NCBI GenBank assembly: GCA_025210805.1
Contig: JAOAQX010000028.1
Span: forward strand, 124,001-188,000
DNA: 64,000 nucleotides
Reading direction: 5' to 3'
DNA from: Flavobacteriales bacterium
Lineage (GTDB): Bacteria; Bacteroidota; Bacteroidia; Flavobacteriales; CAJXXR01
Shown here in pieces: positions 39,558-48,820 of the stretch; the stretch's first letter is position 1, and each line of letters opens with the position of its first letter. The notes under the pieces are model-generated. The model did not search any database. It was not told the DNA's origin and worked only from the letters and a program-made list of their open reading frames with translations. Position numbers and translations under genes: made by a program.

Positions 39558-41591
39558 ATGTCAAGGTTCTTAGCAAAAAGAAAACATTTTTTAATCTTGA
39601 CTTTGGGGATTTTGTTGATTATTTTTCCCTTAAGTTTTTTTCTCAATGTGCCCAAATGGGATAATATAGATTGTTTTTTGCCTTATCGATACTTTATTAG
39701 TGATTATGCATGGAATGGGCATTGGCCATGGTGGAATCCCTTTCAAAATTTGGGCTACCCAGGATATTCCGATTTACAATCTGGTGCATGGTATCCTATT
39801 GTGTGGATCTCATTACTGTTAGGAAAATACACGATAACAAGCTTGATGATAGAATTGGTTTTTCATTTCCTTTTAGCTGGTTGGGGAATGTTCTATTTGT
39901 CAAGACTGTTTTTTAATGATTCAAGAATTGGACTTTTACTTGGTTTATCCTATGGATTGTCAGGTTTTATGGTTGGTTCAACACAGCTGATGATCTTTTT
40001 AATCCCTACAGCTTGGTTACCTTGGATTTTATATTTTTTGTTTTCTTGGTTTAAGAATTTTAAAAATAAATACCTCATATTATCTGCATTAAGTATTTCC
40101 ATGCATATTACGGGTTCCAGTCCTGCTTACACGATTGTGTTGATTTATATTCTTTTAGGGATTTTTATATATCAATTTTTGAAACAGTCTCAAAGAAAGA
40201 TATTTGTTCTACGGAGTACTTGGTTATTGTTATTGGTTGCGGGATTGATTTTACCTTATATTACTTCTTTTTTAGATTTCGCACCCTACTTCAATCGTTT
40301 ATCTCCTTTACAGAGTGATAGGTTGTTAGGACTCAATCCTTGGACTTTACCCTCCTATATTTCATTTATTCTTCCTTATGGAGTTTTAGCAGATTCCTCG
40401 CTTTTTTCTATCACAGATTTATCTTGTAGAAATAGCTATTTGGGATTGTTAAGTATCGGAGTTGCTATATTCTTTCTATTGAAGATGAAATTCCAAAAAA
40501 AACATTGGATACTCATCTCTCTTTTGGTTTTAAGCATGGTTTTGGCCGCAGGGAAAGAAACGCTATTTTATGATTGGATACTTCACCTTCCTGGTTTTGG
40601 TAGATTTAAGCACCCATCCATGTACAGAACGTATATTATTCTCTTATTACTTTTGTTAGCGGGTTTTGGGTATCAAGAAGTTTTAAAAAAGGAGCAAAAT
40701 TATCAAGTAAGGAATGTCTTAATTGGTATAGGACTGCTGATTCTAGGGATTGTGATTTTTTCTTGGCAGACTACAAATGGGAGTAATCTAATAGAAGCAT
40801 TTGGAGATTTATTTTCTTCAAAAGAAAGACCGAAGCAAACATTAGCAAGTCTTTTAATTGTGAATGGTGTTTTTTCCTTTATGGTAATTTGTATTGGTTT
40901 TGTTTTAATGAGCTCAAAACGAATAACCGTATTTACCGTATTAGTTGTCATCACTCTTTTAGATCTGGGTATTCATGCTCGAATGACATCTAAAACTACT
41001 ATGGTATATTCTGGTGTTTCCTATGGAGAATCACAAAATTTTTTCAATGAATTACCTAATGAAATGAATCAAAGTGTAGCTCATGAAAATTTTAAAAAAT
41101 TGGACGGGAAAAGTGGTCTAAAACATTGTTGTGGAATTTGGAGAAATGTGTCCACCTTTCATAAAACATTATCTTATCAAGGTCATAATCCAACAGCATT
41201 CTCTCGTTATGATAAAGCCACAAATAGTGATTTCAGCTTACAGTCTCATTTAGAACACCCTCTTTTTTATTCTCCAAATAAAGAATTGGTTCTCAATCAT
41301 CCTAAAATCGGCTACAATAAATTTGAAATTTTTGTTAAAAACCCTTCAGAAAAGTCTCAAGTATTGATTCTTAATCAAAATTACCATCATCTTTGGGAAG
41401 TTAGGGCAAAAGAAGTAAAGCTCCAGCCTTTAGTTCATCAAGATTTGACAATAAGGGTAGATGTTCCTAGTAGTTTTATAGGTAAAATAAGTTTTGAATA
41501 TGATTCAAAAAAGACAAAATTTGCTTTTATTCTCAGTTTGGCTTTGTATATTGGGTTGGCTTTTATTGTTATAAGAAATAGATTCCTATAA
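39558..41591 (+). CDS. YfhO-like multi-pass membrane protein
   Basis: A 677-residue protein with about eleven to thirteen membrane helices, a large extramembrane region near residues 480-640, and a last helix ending at the C-terminus. WNPFQNLGYPGYSDLQSGAWYP and the early PKWDNIDCFLPYRYFISD motif are found in YfhO/GT-C-like proteins, which in Gram-positives help glycosylate lipoteichoic acid. A lipid-linked sugar transferase role is plausible here but unproven. Its 3' end overlaps the convergent gap gene by 6 bases. Confidence 0.75.
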   Translation: MSRFLAKRKHFLILTLGILLIIFPLSFFLNVPKWDNIDCFLPYRYFISDYAWNGHWPWWNPFQNLGYPGYSDLQSGAWYPIVWISLLLGKYTITSLMIELVFHFLLAGWGMFYLSRLFFNDSRIGLLLGLSYGLSGFMVGSTQLMIFLIPTAWLPWILYFLFSWFKNFKNKYLILSALSISMHITGSSPAYTIVLIYILLGIFIYQFLKQSQRKIFVLRSTWLLLLVAGLILPYITSFLDFAPYFNRLSPLQSDRLLGLNPWTLPSYISFILPYGVLADSSLFSITDLSCRNSYLGLLSIGVAIFFLLKMKFQKKHWILISLLVLSMVLAAGKETLFYDWILHLPGFGRFKHPSMYRTYIILLLLLLAGFGYQEVLKKEQNYQVRNVLIGIGLLILGIVIFSWQTTNGSNLIEAFGDLFSSKERPKQTLASLLIVNGVFSFMVICIGFVLMSSKRITVFTVLVVITLLDLGIHARMTSKTTMVYSGVSYGESQNFFNELPNEMNQSVAHENFKKLDGKSGLKHCCGIWRNVSTFHKTLSYQGHNPTAFSRYDKATNSDFSLQSHLEHPLFYSPNKELVLNHPKIGYNKFEIFVKNPSEKSQVLILNQNYHHLWEVRAKEVKLQPLVHQDLTIRVDVPSSFIGKISFEYDSKKTKFAFILSLALYIGLAFIVIRNRFL

Positions 41592-42578
41592 TTTTTCTTG
41601 ATCCAAATACTCTATCAAATCTTTTAATCTATGAGAATATCCCATTTCGTTGTCATACCATCCTACTACTTTTATCATTCGACCTATCACGGAAGTCAAT
41701 AAACTATCAAAAACACAAGAGTAGGAATTCCCAATGATATCATTGGAAACCACGGGATCATCGATATAGCTCAGTATTCCTTTCCATTTTCCTTCTGAAG
41801 CTTTTTGGAAAGCCTGATTGATTTCATCAATAGAAATATCGTTTTTTACAACAAAACTAATATCTGTAAGCGAACCATCGGGAACAGGAACACGAATACC
41901 GCATCCTCCTAATTGTAAATGCGGAAAAAGATGACTTAAAGCCTTAGCCGCACCAGTGGTTGTGGGTACGATAGAAACGGCACCAGCTCTAGCTCTTCTA
42001 AAGTCTTTGTGAGGTCTGTCATGCAGTGCTTGATCTCCTGTATAGGAATGAACGGTAGTGATATAGGCTGATTCTATTTCTGCAATTTCATTCACAATTT
42101 CTATCAGTGGGGCAGCACTGTTTGTAGTACAGCTGGCATTAGAAATAATTTTATCAGATGGTTGAATGCCATCTTCATTCAGTCCCATGACAATCATAGG
42201 AATACGATTATCCTTTGGAGGTGCAGAAAGAATTACTTTTTTCGCTCCAGCTTCAAGGTGTTTATTTGCCAATTCTTGAGTCAGAAACTGACCAGTTGAT
42301 TCCACTACGAGATCAATATTGAGTTCTTTCCAAGGGAGTTTTTCAGGGTTTCTTTCTTGAATAAAAAGAGATTTTTGTTTTCCTGCTACAAGGTAATCGT
42401 CTTCAATAGAAACCTCTGTAGGAAAACCTCTATGAACAGAATCATATTTCAATAAATGCGTCAAAACTTTGGGGTCTCCAAGGTCATTTATGGCAATTAT
42501 TTCAATTTTTGGATGATTCACTAACACTCGAAAAAGGACTCTTCCGATTCTACCAAAACCATTAATTGCTATTCTCAT
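41586..42578 (-). CDS. gap: Glyceraldehyde-3-phosphate dehydrogenase, type I
   Basis: A 330-residue GAPDH for glycolysis or gluconeogenesis. INGFGRIGR starts the NAD site; Asp32 in INDLGD suggests NAD+ rather than NADP+; catalytic Cys150 is in SNASCTTNSAAP and its His in TTVHSYTGDQ. The usual second Cys (SCTTNC) is Ser here. WYDNEMGYSHR closes the protein. Erythrose-4-phosphate dehydrogenase is an alternative. It follows lipA by 3 bases. Confidence 0.92.
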   Translation of the reverse strand: MRIAINGFGRIGRVLFRVLVNHPKIEIIAINDLGDPKVLTHLLKYDSVHRGFPTEVSIEDDYLVAGKQKSLFIQERNPEKLPWKELNIDLVVESTGQFLTQELANKHLEAGAKKVILSAPPKDNRIPMIVMGLNEDGIQPSDKIISNASCTTNSAAPLIEIVNEIAEIESAYITTVHSYTGDQALHDRPHKDFRRARAGAVSIVPTTTGAAKALSHLFPHLQLGGCGIRVPVPDGSLTDISFVVKNDISIDEINQAFQKASEGKWKGILSYIDDPVVSNDIIGNSYSCVFDSLLTSVIGRMIKVVGWYDNEMGYSHRLKDLIEYLDQEKL

Positions 42579-42581
42579 AAA

Positions 42582-43469
42582 CTACAAAATGTGTTTTTCT
42601 GCATGATAAGATGAGCGAACGAGTGGAGAACTTTCAAAATGTCGGAATCCCATTTTATCACCTATTTCTTTATATTTTGCAAACTGTTCTGGTGTGACAA
42701 AGTTCTCAACAGCTAAGTGTTTTGGTGTCGGTTGAAGATATTGTCCAAGGGTGATAATATCTACTTTTGCATTTTTGAGATCTTCTAAGGATTGAATAAC
42801 TTCCTCTTCGGTTTCTCCAAGGCCAAGCATAATTCCCGATTTTGTTCTCTTAATACCTCCGTCTTTCAGGTTACGAAGAACTTCAAGAGATCGTTGATAA
42901 CGTGCTTGAATCCTTACTTCTCTTGTGAGTCTTTCCACCGTTTCCATATTATGGGAAACTACTTCAGGATTTGCATCTATAATTCTTTGTATTTGCTCTT
43001 TTTTACCTTGGAAATCTGGGATTAAAGTCTCCATAGTAGTTTGCGGACTTACTCTTCTAATGGCTTTTACGGTTTCTGCCCAGATAATAGATCCACCATC
43101 TTTGAGGTCATCTCTATCTACAGAAGTAATAACGGCATGCTTTACTTTCATGAGCTTTACAGACCTTGCTACTTTTTCGGGTTCTTTCCACTCCACAGGT
43201 TTCGGTCTTCCTGTAGCTACGGCACAAAACCCACAAGAGCGTGTGCAAATATTTCCCAAAATCATAAAAGTAGCAGTTCCTGCTCCCCAGCATTCTCCCA
43301 TATTGGGGCAGTTTCCGCTTTCGCAAATGGTATGTAGATTATGCTTGCTTACTAGCCCTCGCACATTTTTATAGCTCTTCCCAGTAGGGAGTTTTACTCT
43401 TAACCATTTTGGCTTACGCTTCATTAGGTTATCTTTCTGTGCTTGTTGTTCTTCGGTTGCTCTAGACAT
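42582..43469 (-). CDS. lipA: Lipoyl synthase
   Basis: A 295-residue radical SAM enzyme that inserts two sulfurs into octanoyl groups on lipoyl domains. The auxiliary cluster motif ([12 protein letters not shown]) and the SAM cluster motif (CTRSCGFC) are both intact, and the C-terminal [12 protein letters not shown] has the RSSY element. Length is normal. lipB is not nearby. It is followed by gap with a 3-base gap, so the two are co-transcribed. Confidence 0.95.
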   Translation of the reverse strand: MSRATEEQQAQKDNLMKRKPKWLRVKLPTGKSYKNVRGLVSKHNLHTICESGNCPNMGECWGAGTATFMILGNICTRSCGFCAVATGRPKPVEWKEPEKVARSVKLMKVKHAVITSVDRDDLKDGGSIIWAETVKAIRRVSPQTTMETLIPDFQGKKEQIQRIIDANPEVVSHNMETVERLTREVRIQARYQRSLEVLRNLKDGGIKRTKSGIMLGLGETEEEVIQSLEDLKNAKVDIITLGQYLQPTPKHLAVENFVTPEQFAKYKEIGDKMGFRHFESSPLVRSSYHAEKHIL

Positions 43470-43492
43470 TTTCGTATCTTTGAATCTGAAGG

Positions 43493-43500
43493 CAAAGGTA
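43493..43500 (-). promoter_or_regulatory. Possible -7 box before lipA
   Basis: The minus strand reads TACCTTTG, a TAnnTTTG match 24 bases before the lipA ATG. A -33 TTG at the standard distance is not obvious. Confidence 0.4.
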
Positions 43501-43631
43501 TATAAAAAGCCTATGCTTTTTGGTTATTATGATACACAAAATAGGGTTCTCAATAAGAATCGTATCGTTGGGTACGAAATGAAGGTCATATTTCCTTCTT
43601 TGAAGAAATCGGATTTTTGAAATTGAGTAAT

Positions 43632-43657
43632 AAAAAAGGCTCAAGTAATCTTGAGCC
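43632..43657 (-). terminator. Orphan minus-strand terminator upstream of lipA
   Basis: GGCTCAAG, loop, CTTGAGCC (8 bp) followed on the minus strand by TTTTTTATT. No minus-strand gene precedes it, so it may end a small RNA from 43660-43800 or act as an attenuator ahead of lipA. The 339-base gap 43470-43808 holds nothing else I can name. Confidence 0.6.
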
Positions 43658-43808
43658 TAAAAGACAATGTCCCCAACCAAAAGGACAACAACCATAAGAA
43701 AATGAATATCAGTTTTAAAACTAATACTTTCCAAATATCAACGTTTCAAACTGATCAAACAATGACAATTATCATTTTGCCCATTTTTTATCTGAAAAAA
43801 AGAACTTT

Positions 43809-44879
43809 ATGAAAAAGTATAGATTTATTTTACTCATTTTTCCATTGCTCATTGCCTGCAACTGTGAAGAAGATCCGAAAGCCGATGAATTTAAGACAAC
43901 GCCTTATGCATTAGATATTTCTAGTAGCTTGCCAAAATATAATAAAAACCTACTTTCCCTCAATAGAGAAACGGTTACCCTAGGAAAGAAGTTGTTTTAT
44001 GATAAAAAGCTCAGTGGAGACAATACTATGTCATGTAATGATTGTCATAAACAAGAATTTGCCTTTGGAACAAACCTCAAGGTAGAAAAAGGTATTGATG
44101 GAATTGCTGGGAAAAGAAATTCCATGCCTTTATTCAATTTTGTATGGAATAATAAAGATCTCTTTTGGGACGGAAGAGCAAAAAATCTTGAAACACAAGT
44201 AACCATGCCCGTGGAAGATCCAATCGAGATGCACGAAACATGGGAAAACGCTATTACAGAACTCAAGGCAGATGCAGAATACCCGATTCTTTTTAAAAAA
44301 GCATTTAATATCGAACAATCAGAAATAAGTAAAAAATATGCCGCAAAAGCCTTATCTCAGTTTCTTTTCACTCTTATTTCAGGAGATAGTAAATACGATA
44401 AGTTTATACGGGGAGAAGTTGATTTTACCGATGATGAAATAGCCGGTTTAAATTTGTTTAGAATAGAAGGACCAGAAAATGGTTTGCCTGGCGGAGGAGA
44501 TTGCTTTCACTGTCATGTAGAACCACTTTTTACTGACTATGTTTTTAGAAATAATGGATTGGATCCAGAAAGTCAATGGACAGATCTAGGGAAATATAAA
44601 GTATCTAAGGATCCAGATGATAAAGCAGTTTTTAGAACACCCACGCTCAGAAATATAGCCTTAACGGCACCCTATATGCACGATGGTAGGTTTCAAACCT
44701 TGGAAGAGGTTATTGAACATTATAACTCAGGAGGACATGGTTCTTCTACCACAAGTGTGTTGATGGAGCACCAAGAAAATGGATTGCAGTTAACTGCAGA
44801 AAAGAAAAAACAATTAATTGCCTTTTTGCACACGCTTACTGATGAAAAATTTATTACAAACCCTGAATACAAACCTTAA
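43809..44879 (+). CDS. Di-haem cytochrome c peroxidase family lipoprotein (copy 2)
   Basis: A 356-residue paralogue of the 37440 gene with the same plan: lipoprotein signal (PLLIAC, Cys17), haem sites Cys76-Asn-Asp-Cys79-His80 and Cys232-Phe-His-Cys235-His236, FWDGRAKNLE, MPVEDPIEM and TLRNIALTAPYMHDGRF. The region before the second haem (GLPGGGDCFHCH) differs from copy 1. It should be a periplasmic, membrane-anchored peroxidase or MauG-like oxidase. No partner electron donor gene is adjacent. Confidence 0.9.
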   Translation: MKKYRFILLIFPLLIACNCEEDPKADEFKTTPYALDISSSLPKYNKNLLSLNRETVTLGKKLFYDKKLSGDNTMSCNDCHKQEFAFGTNLKVEKGIDGIAGKRNSMPLFNFVWNNKDLFWDGRAKNLETQVTMPVEDPIEMHETWENAITELKADAEYPILFKKAFNIEQSEISKKYAAKALSQFLFTLISGDSKYDKFIRGEVDFTDDEIAGLNLFRIEGPENGLPGGGDCFHCHVEPLFTDYVFRNNGLDPESQWTDLGKYKVSKDPDDKAVFRTPTLRNIALTAPYMHDGRFQTLEEVIEHYNSGGHGSSTTSVLMEHQENGLQLTAEKKKQLIAFLHTLTDEKFITNPEYKP

Positions 44880-44927
44880 AAAGTTTTTTTAAGATAAAAA
44901 AGGTTTTAACAAAAAGCTAAAAACAAA

Positions 44928-44961
44928 TTGAGCACCCTAAGCCGTTTATTTATTAAATTTG
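44928..44961 (+). promoter_or_regulatory. Bacteroidota-type promoter for gatB
   Basis: TTG at 44928-44930, a 23-base spacer, and TAAATTTG at 44954-44961 match the TTG/TAnnTTTG pattern. It is 69 bases before the gatB start. Confidence 0.6.
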
Positions 44962-45029
44962 TAGTTTGCTAAAAAGTAGAATCAAAAATCTGTGTAAAAA
45001 CACAGACGAGATAAATATAAAAAGACGCT

Positions 45030-46484
45030 TTGGAAAAACTAAAAAATTCTGATTACGAACTTATTGTAGGTCTTGAAATACACTTACAATTAAAGACAAA
45101 ATCTAAAGCCTATTGTAGTGATGGTTATGAATATGGAGGAGACCCTAATACTCAAGTTTCACCAATAAGTTTGGGGCATCCAGGGACTTTGCCTGTTCCC
45201 AATATTGAAGTAATTCATCATGCAATCCGATTGGGAATTGCTACAAATTCCCAGATCCGAAAGGTAAATGAATACGCCAGAAAAAACTATTTCTATGCCG
45301 ATTTACCTAAAGGATACCAAATTACCCAAGACAAAACACCCATCTGCATAGATGGACACCTGATGGTTAATGATGCAGAAGGAAAAGAAATAAAAATCGG
45401 GATTACCAGAATTCACATGGAAGAAGATTCTGGAAAATCTATTCACGACATAGATCCATTTGATTCTTTAATAGATTTGAACCGTGCAGGAGTTCCTTTA
45501 TTAGAAGTAGTATCGGAGCCTGATATACGTTCTGTAGAAGAAGCATATAATTACCTTTCAGAAATTAGAAAAATTGTAAAATATCTAGATGTTTGCGATG
45601 GTAATATGGAAGAAGGTAGTATGCGTTGTGATGCAAATATTTCTGTAAGAAAAAAAGGTGAAGACACACTTCGGAATCGTGTTGAGGTAAAAAACATGAA
45701 CTCTTTTAGAAATGTGCAAAAAGCCATTCTTCACGAGGCAAATAGACAGATAGATTGTTACGAAAACGGGCAAGAAGTGGATCAAGAAACAAGAAATTTT
45801 GATACCAATAGTGGAACCACGTCTGTAATGAGAAGTAAAGAAGATGCTCACGATTATCGCTATTTTCCAGAGCCAGATATCTTGCCAATTATTGTAACTG
45901 AAGAACGTATTGATGAAGTAAAGAAATCAATGCCAACACTTCCAAAAGTTCTTTTTGAAAAATACACTACAGAATATCAACTGTCTGATTATGATGCAAA
46001 TCTTCTTACGGAGGAAAGAGATATGGCTTTGTATTTTGAAAAAATCATTAGTTATACAGAGAATTATAAATCAGCATGTAATTATTTGATGGGATCTGTA
46101 AAGTCCTATTTGAATGAAAAAGCTATAGATATTTTAGAGTTTCCACTCGAAGCTTCTAAAATTGCTGAGCTCATCAAGTTGATTGATGAAGGGAAAGTTT
46201 CTCATACAGCCGTTCAACAAAAGCTTTTTCCAGCCATGGTAAACGCTCCCCTAAAAGGAGTACAAGAACTTGCAGAAGAACTTAATATTATCCAAGATAG
46301 TGATGAAGATTCGCTTAAAAAGATCATTGAAGGTGTAATAGAAAATATGCCAAATGAAGTCGAAAGATTTAAAAATGGCGAGAAAAAACTTCAAGGACTC
46401 TTCATGGGGCAAATAATGAAAGCATCCAAAGGAAAAGCAGATCCAAGATTAACAAGTAAATTATTAAACCAATTATTAAACTAG
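45030..46484 (+). CDS. gatB: Asp-tRNA(Asn)/Glu-tRNA(Gln) amidotransferase subunit B
   Basis: A 484-residue protein with a TTG start (MEKLKNSDYELIVGLEIHLQL). GatB is the kinase/transamidase subunit that amidates misacylated Glu-tRNA(Gln) and Asp-tRNA(Asn). DLPKGYQITQ, RIHMEEDSGKS, NRAGVPLLEVVSEPD, RCDANIS and RVEVKNMNSFRN are classic GatB motifs; the C-terminal QqeY-like tail binds tRNA. gatA and gatC are not in the window. It is followed after 3 bases by a thioredoxin-like lipoprotein gene. Confidence 0.96.
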   Translation: MEKLKNSDYELIVGLEIHLQLKTKSKAYCSDGYEYGGDPNTQVSPISLGHPGTLPVPNIEVIHHAIRLGIATNSQIRKVNEYARKNYFYADLPKGYQITQDKTPICIDGHLMVNDAEGKEIKIGITRIHMEEDSGKSIHDIDPFDSLIDLNRAGVPLLEVVSEPDIRSVEEAYNYLSEIRKIVKYLDVCDGNMEEGSMRCDANISVRKKGEDTLRNRVEVKNMNSFRNVQKAILHEANRQIDCYENGQEVDQETRNFDTNSGTTSVMRSKEDAHDYRYFPEPDILPIIVTEERIDEVKKSMPTLPKVLFEKYTTEYQLSDYDANLLTEERDMALYFEKIISYTENYKSACNYLMGSVKSYLNEKAIDILEFPLEASKIAELIKLIDEGKVSHTAVQQKLFPAMVNAPLKGVQELAEELNIIQDSDEDSLKKIIEGVIENMPNEVERFKNGEKKLQGLFMGQIMKASKGKADPRLTSKLLNQLLN

Positions 46485-46487
46485 AAA

Positions 46488-47603
46488 ATGAAAAAAGTTA
46501 GCATCATATTTTCACTCATTCTTTTATCCATTATAGCTTCTTGTGGAGGAGGAAAAACAGAGTCAAAATTCAATACAAATATTGCGGTGGAATACGCAGA
46601 GGCAGATACGGCAATCTTGATTCAAATAAATCCAAAATCAGCGATGCCAATAGATACCCTCTATTTTACGGATAACCGAGCAAATTATGGATTTGATATT
46701 GATACTCCAGGGTTTTACTCTTTGATTTTTAATAATAAAAAAGCCACAACGCTTTTCTTGGAGAAGGGAGATGATATTTCAATAAAATCTTCGGAAAACG
46801 AAAAGGAAAATTTTGTAATCAAAGGTTCAGAAACCTCTCAAAGAATAGAACAATTATTCTACTACCAAGAAGAATATCAAAAGAAGCTTAAAGAAATGAC
46901 CGAAGCGAGTCAAGCAGATATGATGAATCTAAATAGAGATTCATTTATGCTGGCTGTTGGAAGTGTGGATAGAGGTTTTAAAAAGCAATTGCGTTCTTTT
47001 ATTGAGGAAAAACCAAATTCTCCTGCAGCTCTTTTGGCTATTTACCAAGGAAATCGTGAAGGATTAGTTTTTGATTTATTTCAAGATGTTGAATTGTTTG
47101 AATCTGTGCATAAAAATATTTCTGAGGCAAAACCAGCCTTAAAAAGTCATTTAGATTTTTTAAAGAAAAATATAGACAAAACGATTGCTCCAAATTTCAC
47201 CTTGCCTGATACAAAAGGGAAACAAGTTTCTTTAAAAGAGTATGAAGGAAATTGGATCTTTGTAGATTTTTGGGCATCTTGGTGTAAGCCATGTAGAGCT
47301 CAAAATCCTGAATTGGTAAAAATCCATAAGGAATTCCCGGATCTTAAAATGGTTTCGGTATCATTAGATGGTTTGCCAAATCAAAAAGATCCTAAAAAAG
47401 AATGGCTTAAGGCGATTAAAAAAGATAAACTTTCTTGGGTAAATCTTTCGGATCTAAAAGGAGGAAATACAGAAGTAGTAAGACTTTATGAATTCCAAAG
47501 TATTCCTATGAAAGTACTGATAAATCCTCAAGGGAAAATCGTTCTAAGAAACGGATCTTTAGAGACATTTCGTAGTAAGCTAAACGAGGCTTTTAATAAA
47601 TAA
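46488..47603 (+). CDS. TlpA-like thiol:disulfide oxidoreductase lipoprotein
   Basis: A 371-residue lipoprotein (lipobox IIASC at residue 19). An N-terminal DUF4369-like beta domain (about 30-130) and a helical linker precede a thioredoxin domain (about 230-371) with WASWCKPCRAQ as the redox motif and SIPMKVLINPQGK as the cis-Pro loop. It should reduce or isomerise disulfides in the periplasm, for example for cytochrome c maturation. It is probably co-transcribed with gatB and lpxH. Confidence 0.88.
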   Translation: MKKVSIIFSLILLSIIASCGGGKTESKFNTNIAVEYAEADTAILIQINPKSAMPIDTLYFTDNRANYGFDIDTPGFYSLIFNNKKATTLFLEKGDDISIKSSENEKENFVIKGSETSQRIEQLFYYQEEYQKKLKEMTEASQADMMNLNRDSFMLAVGSVDRGFKKQLRSFIEEKPNSPAALLAIYQGNREGLVFDLFQDVELFESVHKNISEAKPALKSHLDFLKKNIDKTIAPNFTLPDTKGKQVSLKEYEGNWIFVDFWASWCKPCRAQNPELVKIHKEFPDLKMVSVSLDGLPNQKDPKKEWLKAIKKDKLSWVNLSDLKGGNTEVVRLYEFQSIPMKVLINPQGKIVLRNGSLETFRSKLNEAFNK

Positions 47604-47612
47604 GCATTCTTT

Positions 47613-48392
47613 TTGGCAAATAGCAAGCAAAATATTTATCTCGCTTCCGATTTTCATTTTGGGGTTCCCAATTATCAAGAAAGTCTTACAAGAGAGAAAA
47701 AGGTCATTCGTTGGTTAGAATTTATTGAAGATAAAGCCAAAGAGATTCATCTTGTAGGAGATATTTGGGATTTTTGGTTCGAATATAAATACACTGTACC
47801 TAAAGGGAATGTAAGACTTTTGGGTACATTGTCAAGACTGATTGATCAAGGAATAGAAATTCATTTCTATACAGGTAATCATGATATGTGGACTTTTGGT
47901 TATCTCGAAAAAGAGATTGGAATGAAAGTCTATAAAAAACCTCAAGAATTCACCTATTTTGGCAAAAAATACCTCATCGGTCATGGTGATGGATTAGGTC
48001 CTGGTGATCGGTCTTACAAAATGCTTAAAAAACTGTTTGCAAATAAGTTTCTGCAGTGGTGTTTGGCAAGGCTTCATCCTAACTTTGTTCTGTGGATTGC
48101 TTCTTATTTCTCCAAGAGAAGTAGAGTAGCAAATGTGGAAAAAGATAAAATTTTTCATAAAGAAGAGGAATGGTTGTATCAGTATTGCATAGAAAAAAAC
48201 CATAAAGATTTTCATGATTTTTATATTTTCGGACACAGACATTTACCGATAAATATAGATCTTGAGAACCAAAGTAAATACATAAATCTAGGCGAGTGGA
48301 TTAATTACTGCTCTTATGTGCAAATTACACCTGAGAATACCTCACTTTTATTTTTCGAATCTGAAAACGAAATGGTTTTTGGCTTAAATTGA
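47613..48392 (+). CDS. lpxH: UDP-2,3-diacylglucosamine diphosphatase-like metallophosphoesterase
   Basis: A 259-residue calcineurin-like enzyme, TTG start 9 bases after the previous gene. Metal ligands are in ASDFHFG, LVGDIWDFW, YTGNHDM, GHGDG and FGHRHLP. The spacing and DIWDFWFE fit LpxH/LpxG-type enzymes that release lipid X in lipid A synthesis. No other lipid A genes are near, so this rests on the motifs alone. Confidence 0.85.
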   Translation: MANSKQNIYLASDFHFGVPNYQESLTREKKVIRWLEFIEDKAKEIHLVGDIWDFWFEYKYTVPKGNVRLLGTLSRLIDQGIEIHFYTGNHDMWTFGYLEKEIGMKVYKKPQEFTYFGKKYLIGHGDGLGPGDRSYKMLKKLFANKFLQWCLARLHPNFVLWIASYFSKRSRVANVEKDKIFHKEEEWLYQYCIEKNHKDFHDFYIFGHRHLPINIDLENQSKYINLGEWINYCSYVQITPENTSLLFFESENEMVFGLN

Positions 48393-48447
48393 TTTAAAAG
48401 TTCCTTTCTTTTGAAATTCAGTTGTAATAGAACTAGAAAAAAAATAC

Positions 48448-48480
48448 AAAAACTCAACAAGAAAATGTTGAGTTTTTTTT
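48448..48480. terminator. Terminator after lpxH
   Basis: AAAAACTCAACA and TGTTGAGTTTTT form a perfect 12-bp stem with a 6-base loop and a long T run. It is 55 bases past the lpxH stop. Confidence 0.85.
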
Positions 48481-48486
48481 GCATAA

Positions 48487-48517
48487 AAAAAGGATGTCTC
48501 GCACCAAACATCCTTTT
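48487..48517 (-). terminator. Second, minus-strand-facing hairpin
   Basis: AAAAGGATGT (48488-48497) pairs with ACATCCTTTT (48508-48517). On the minus strand it is followed by a T run, so it would stop leftward transcription, yet no minus-strand gene lies to its right. Confidence 0.6.
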
Positions 48518-48684
48518 AAAACCAAATTACATTTTTAATTTGAATATTTTATTTAAACGTAATATCTAATTATACTCGTAATTCATCTAATAAAAAATTG
48601 CAAAATTCAATTCTCAAAGTTAATCCCTACTTGATCACGTTGTTTTAGTGAATTCAAAATCCTAAATATTACAGTGCAAATATA
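48487..48684 (-). ncRNA. Candidate small RNA on the minus strand
   Basis: The 428-base gap after lpxH has no ORF. On the minus strand a TATATTTG box (48677-48684, TAnnTTTG) is followed after about 185 bases by the hairpin-T-run at 48487-48517. That is the layout of a free-standing small RNA. I see no -33 element and recognise no RNA family, so this is only a candidate. Confidence 0.3.
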
Positions 48685-48820
48685 TTAGGAGAAAAACATT
48701 AGAGGAATACCCTTTTTGGGGTATTTTTGTTTAGCATCCTTGTATCATTTAGTTAAAATATTGATATATAGGTTTTTGTATTTCATCGCGCATCTTTTAA
48801 ATTTATTTATACCAAGAATT

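Noticed and set aside
42925-43374. Plus-strand ORF of 149 codons
   Set aside because: It is the antisense shadow of lipA, whose motifs are unambiguous.
43462-43644. Minus-strand 60-codon ORF before lipA
   Set aside because: It runs across a terminator and a promoter-like box and overlaps the lipA start; composition is not protein-like.
48314-48511. Minus-strand 65-codon ORF
   Set aside because: Made largely of two terminator hairpins and antisense lpxH sequence.
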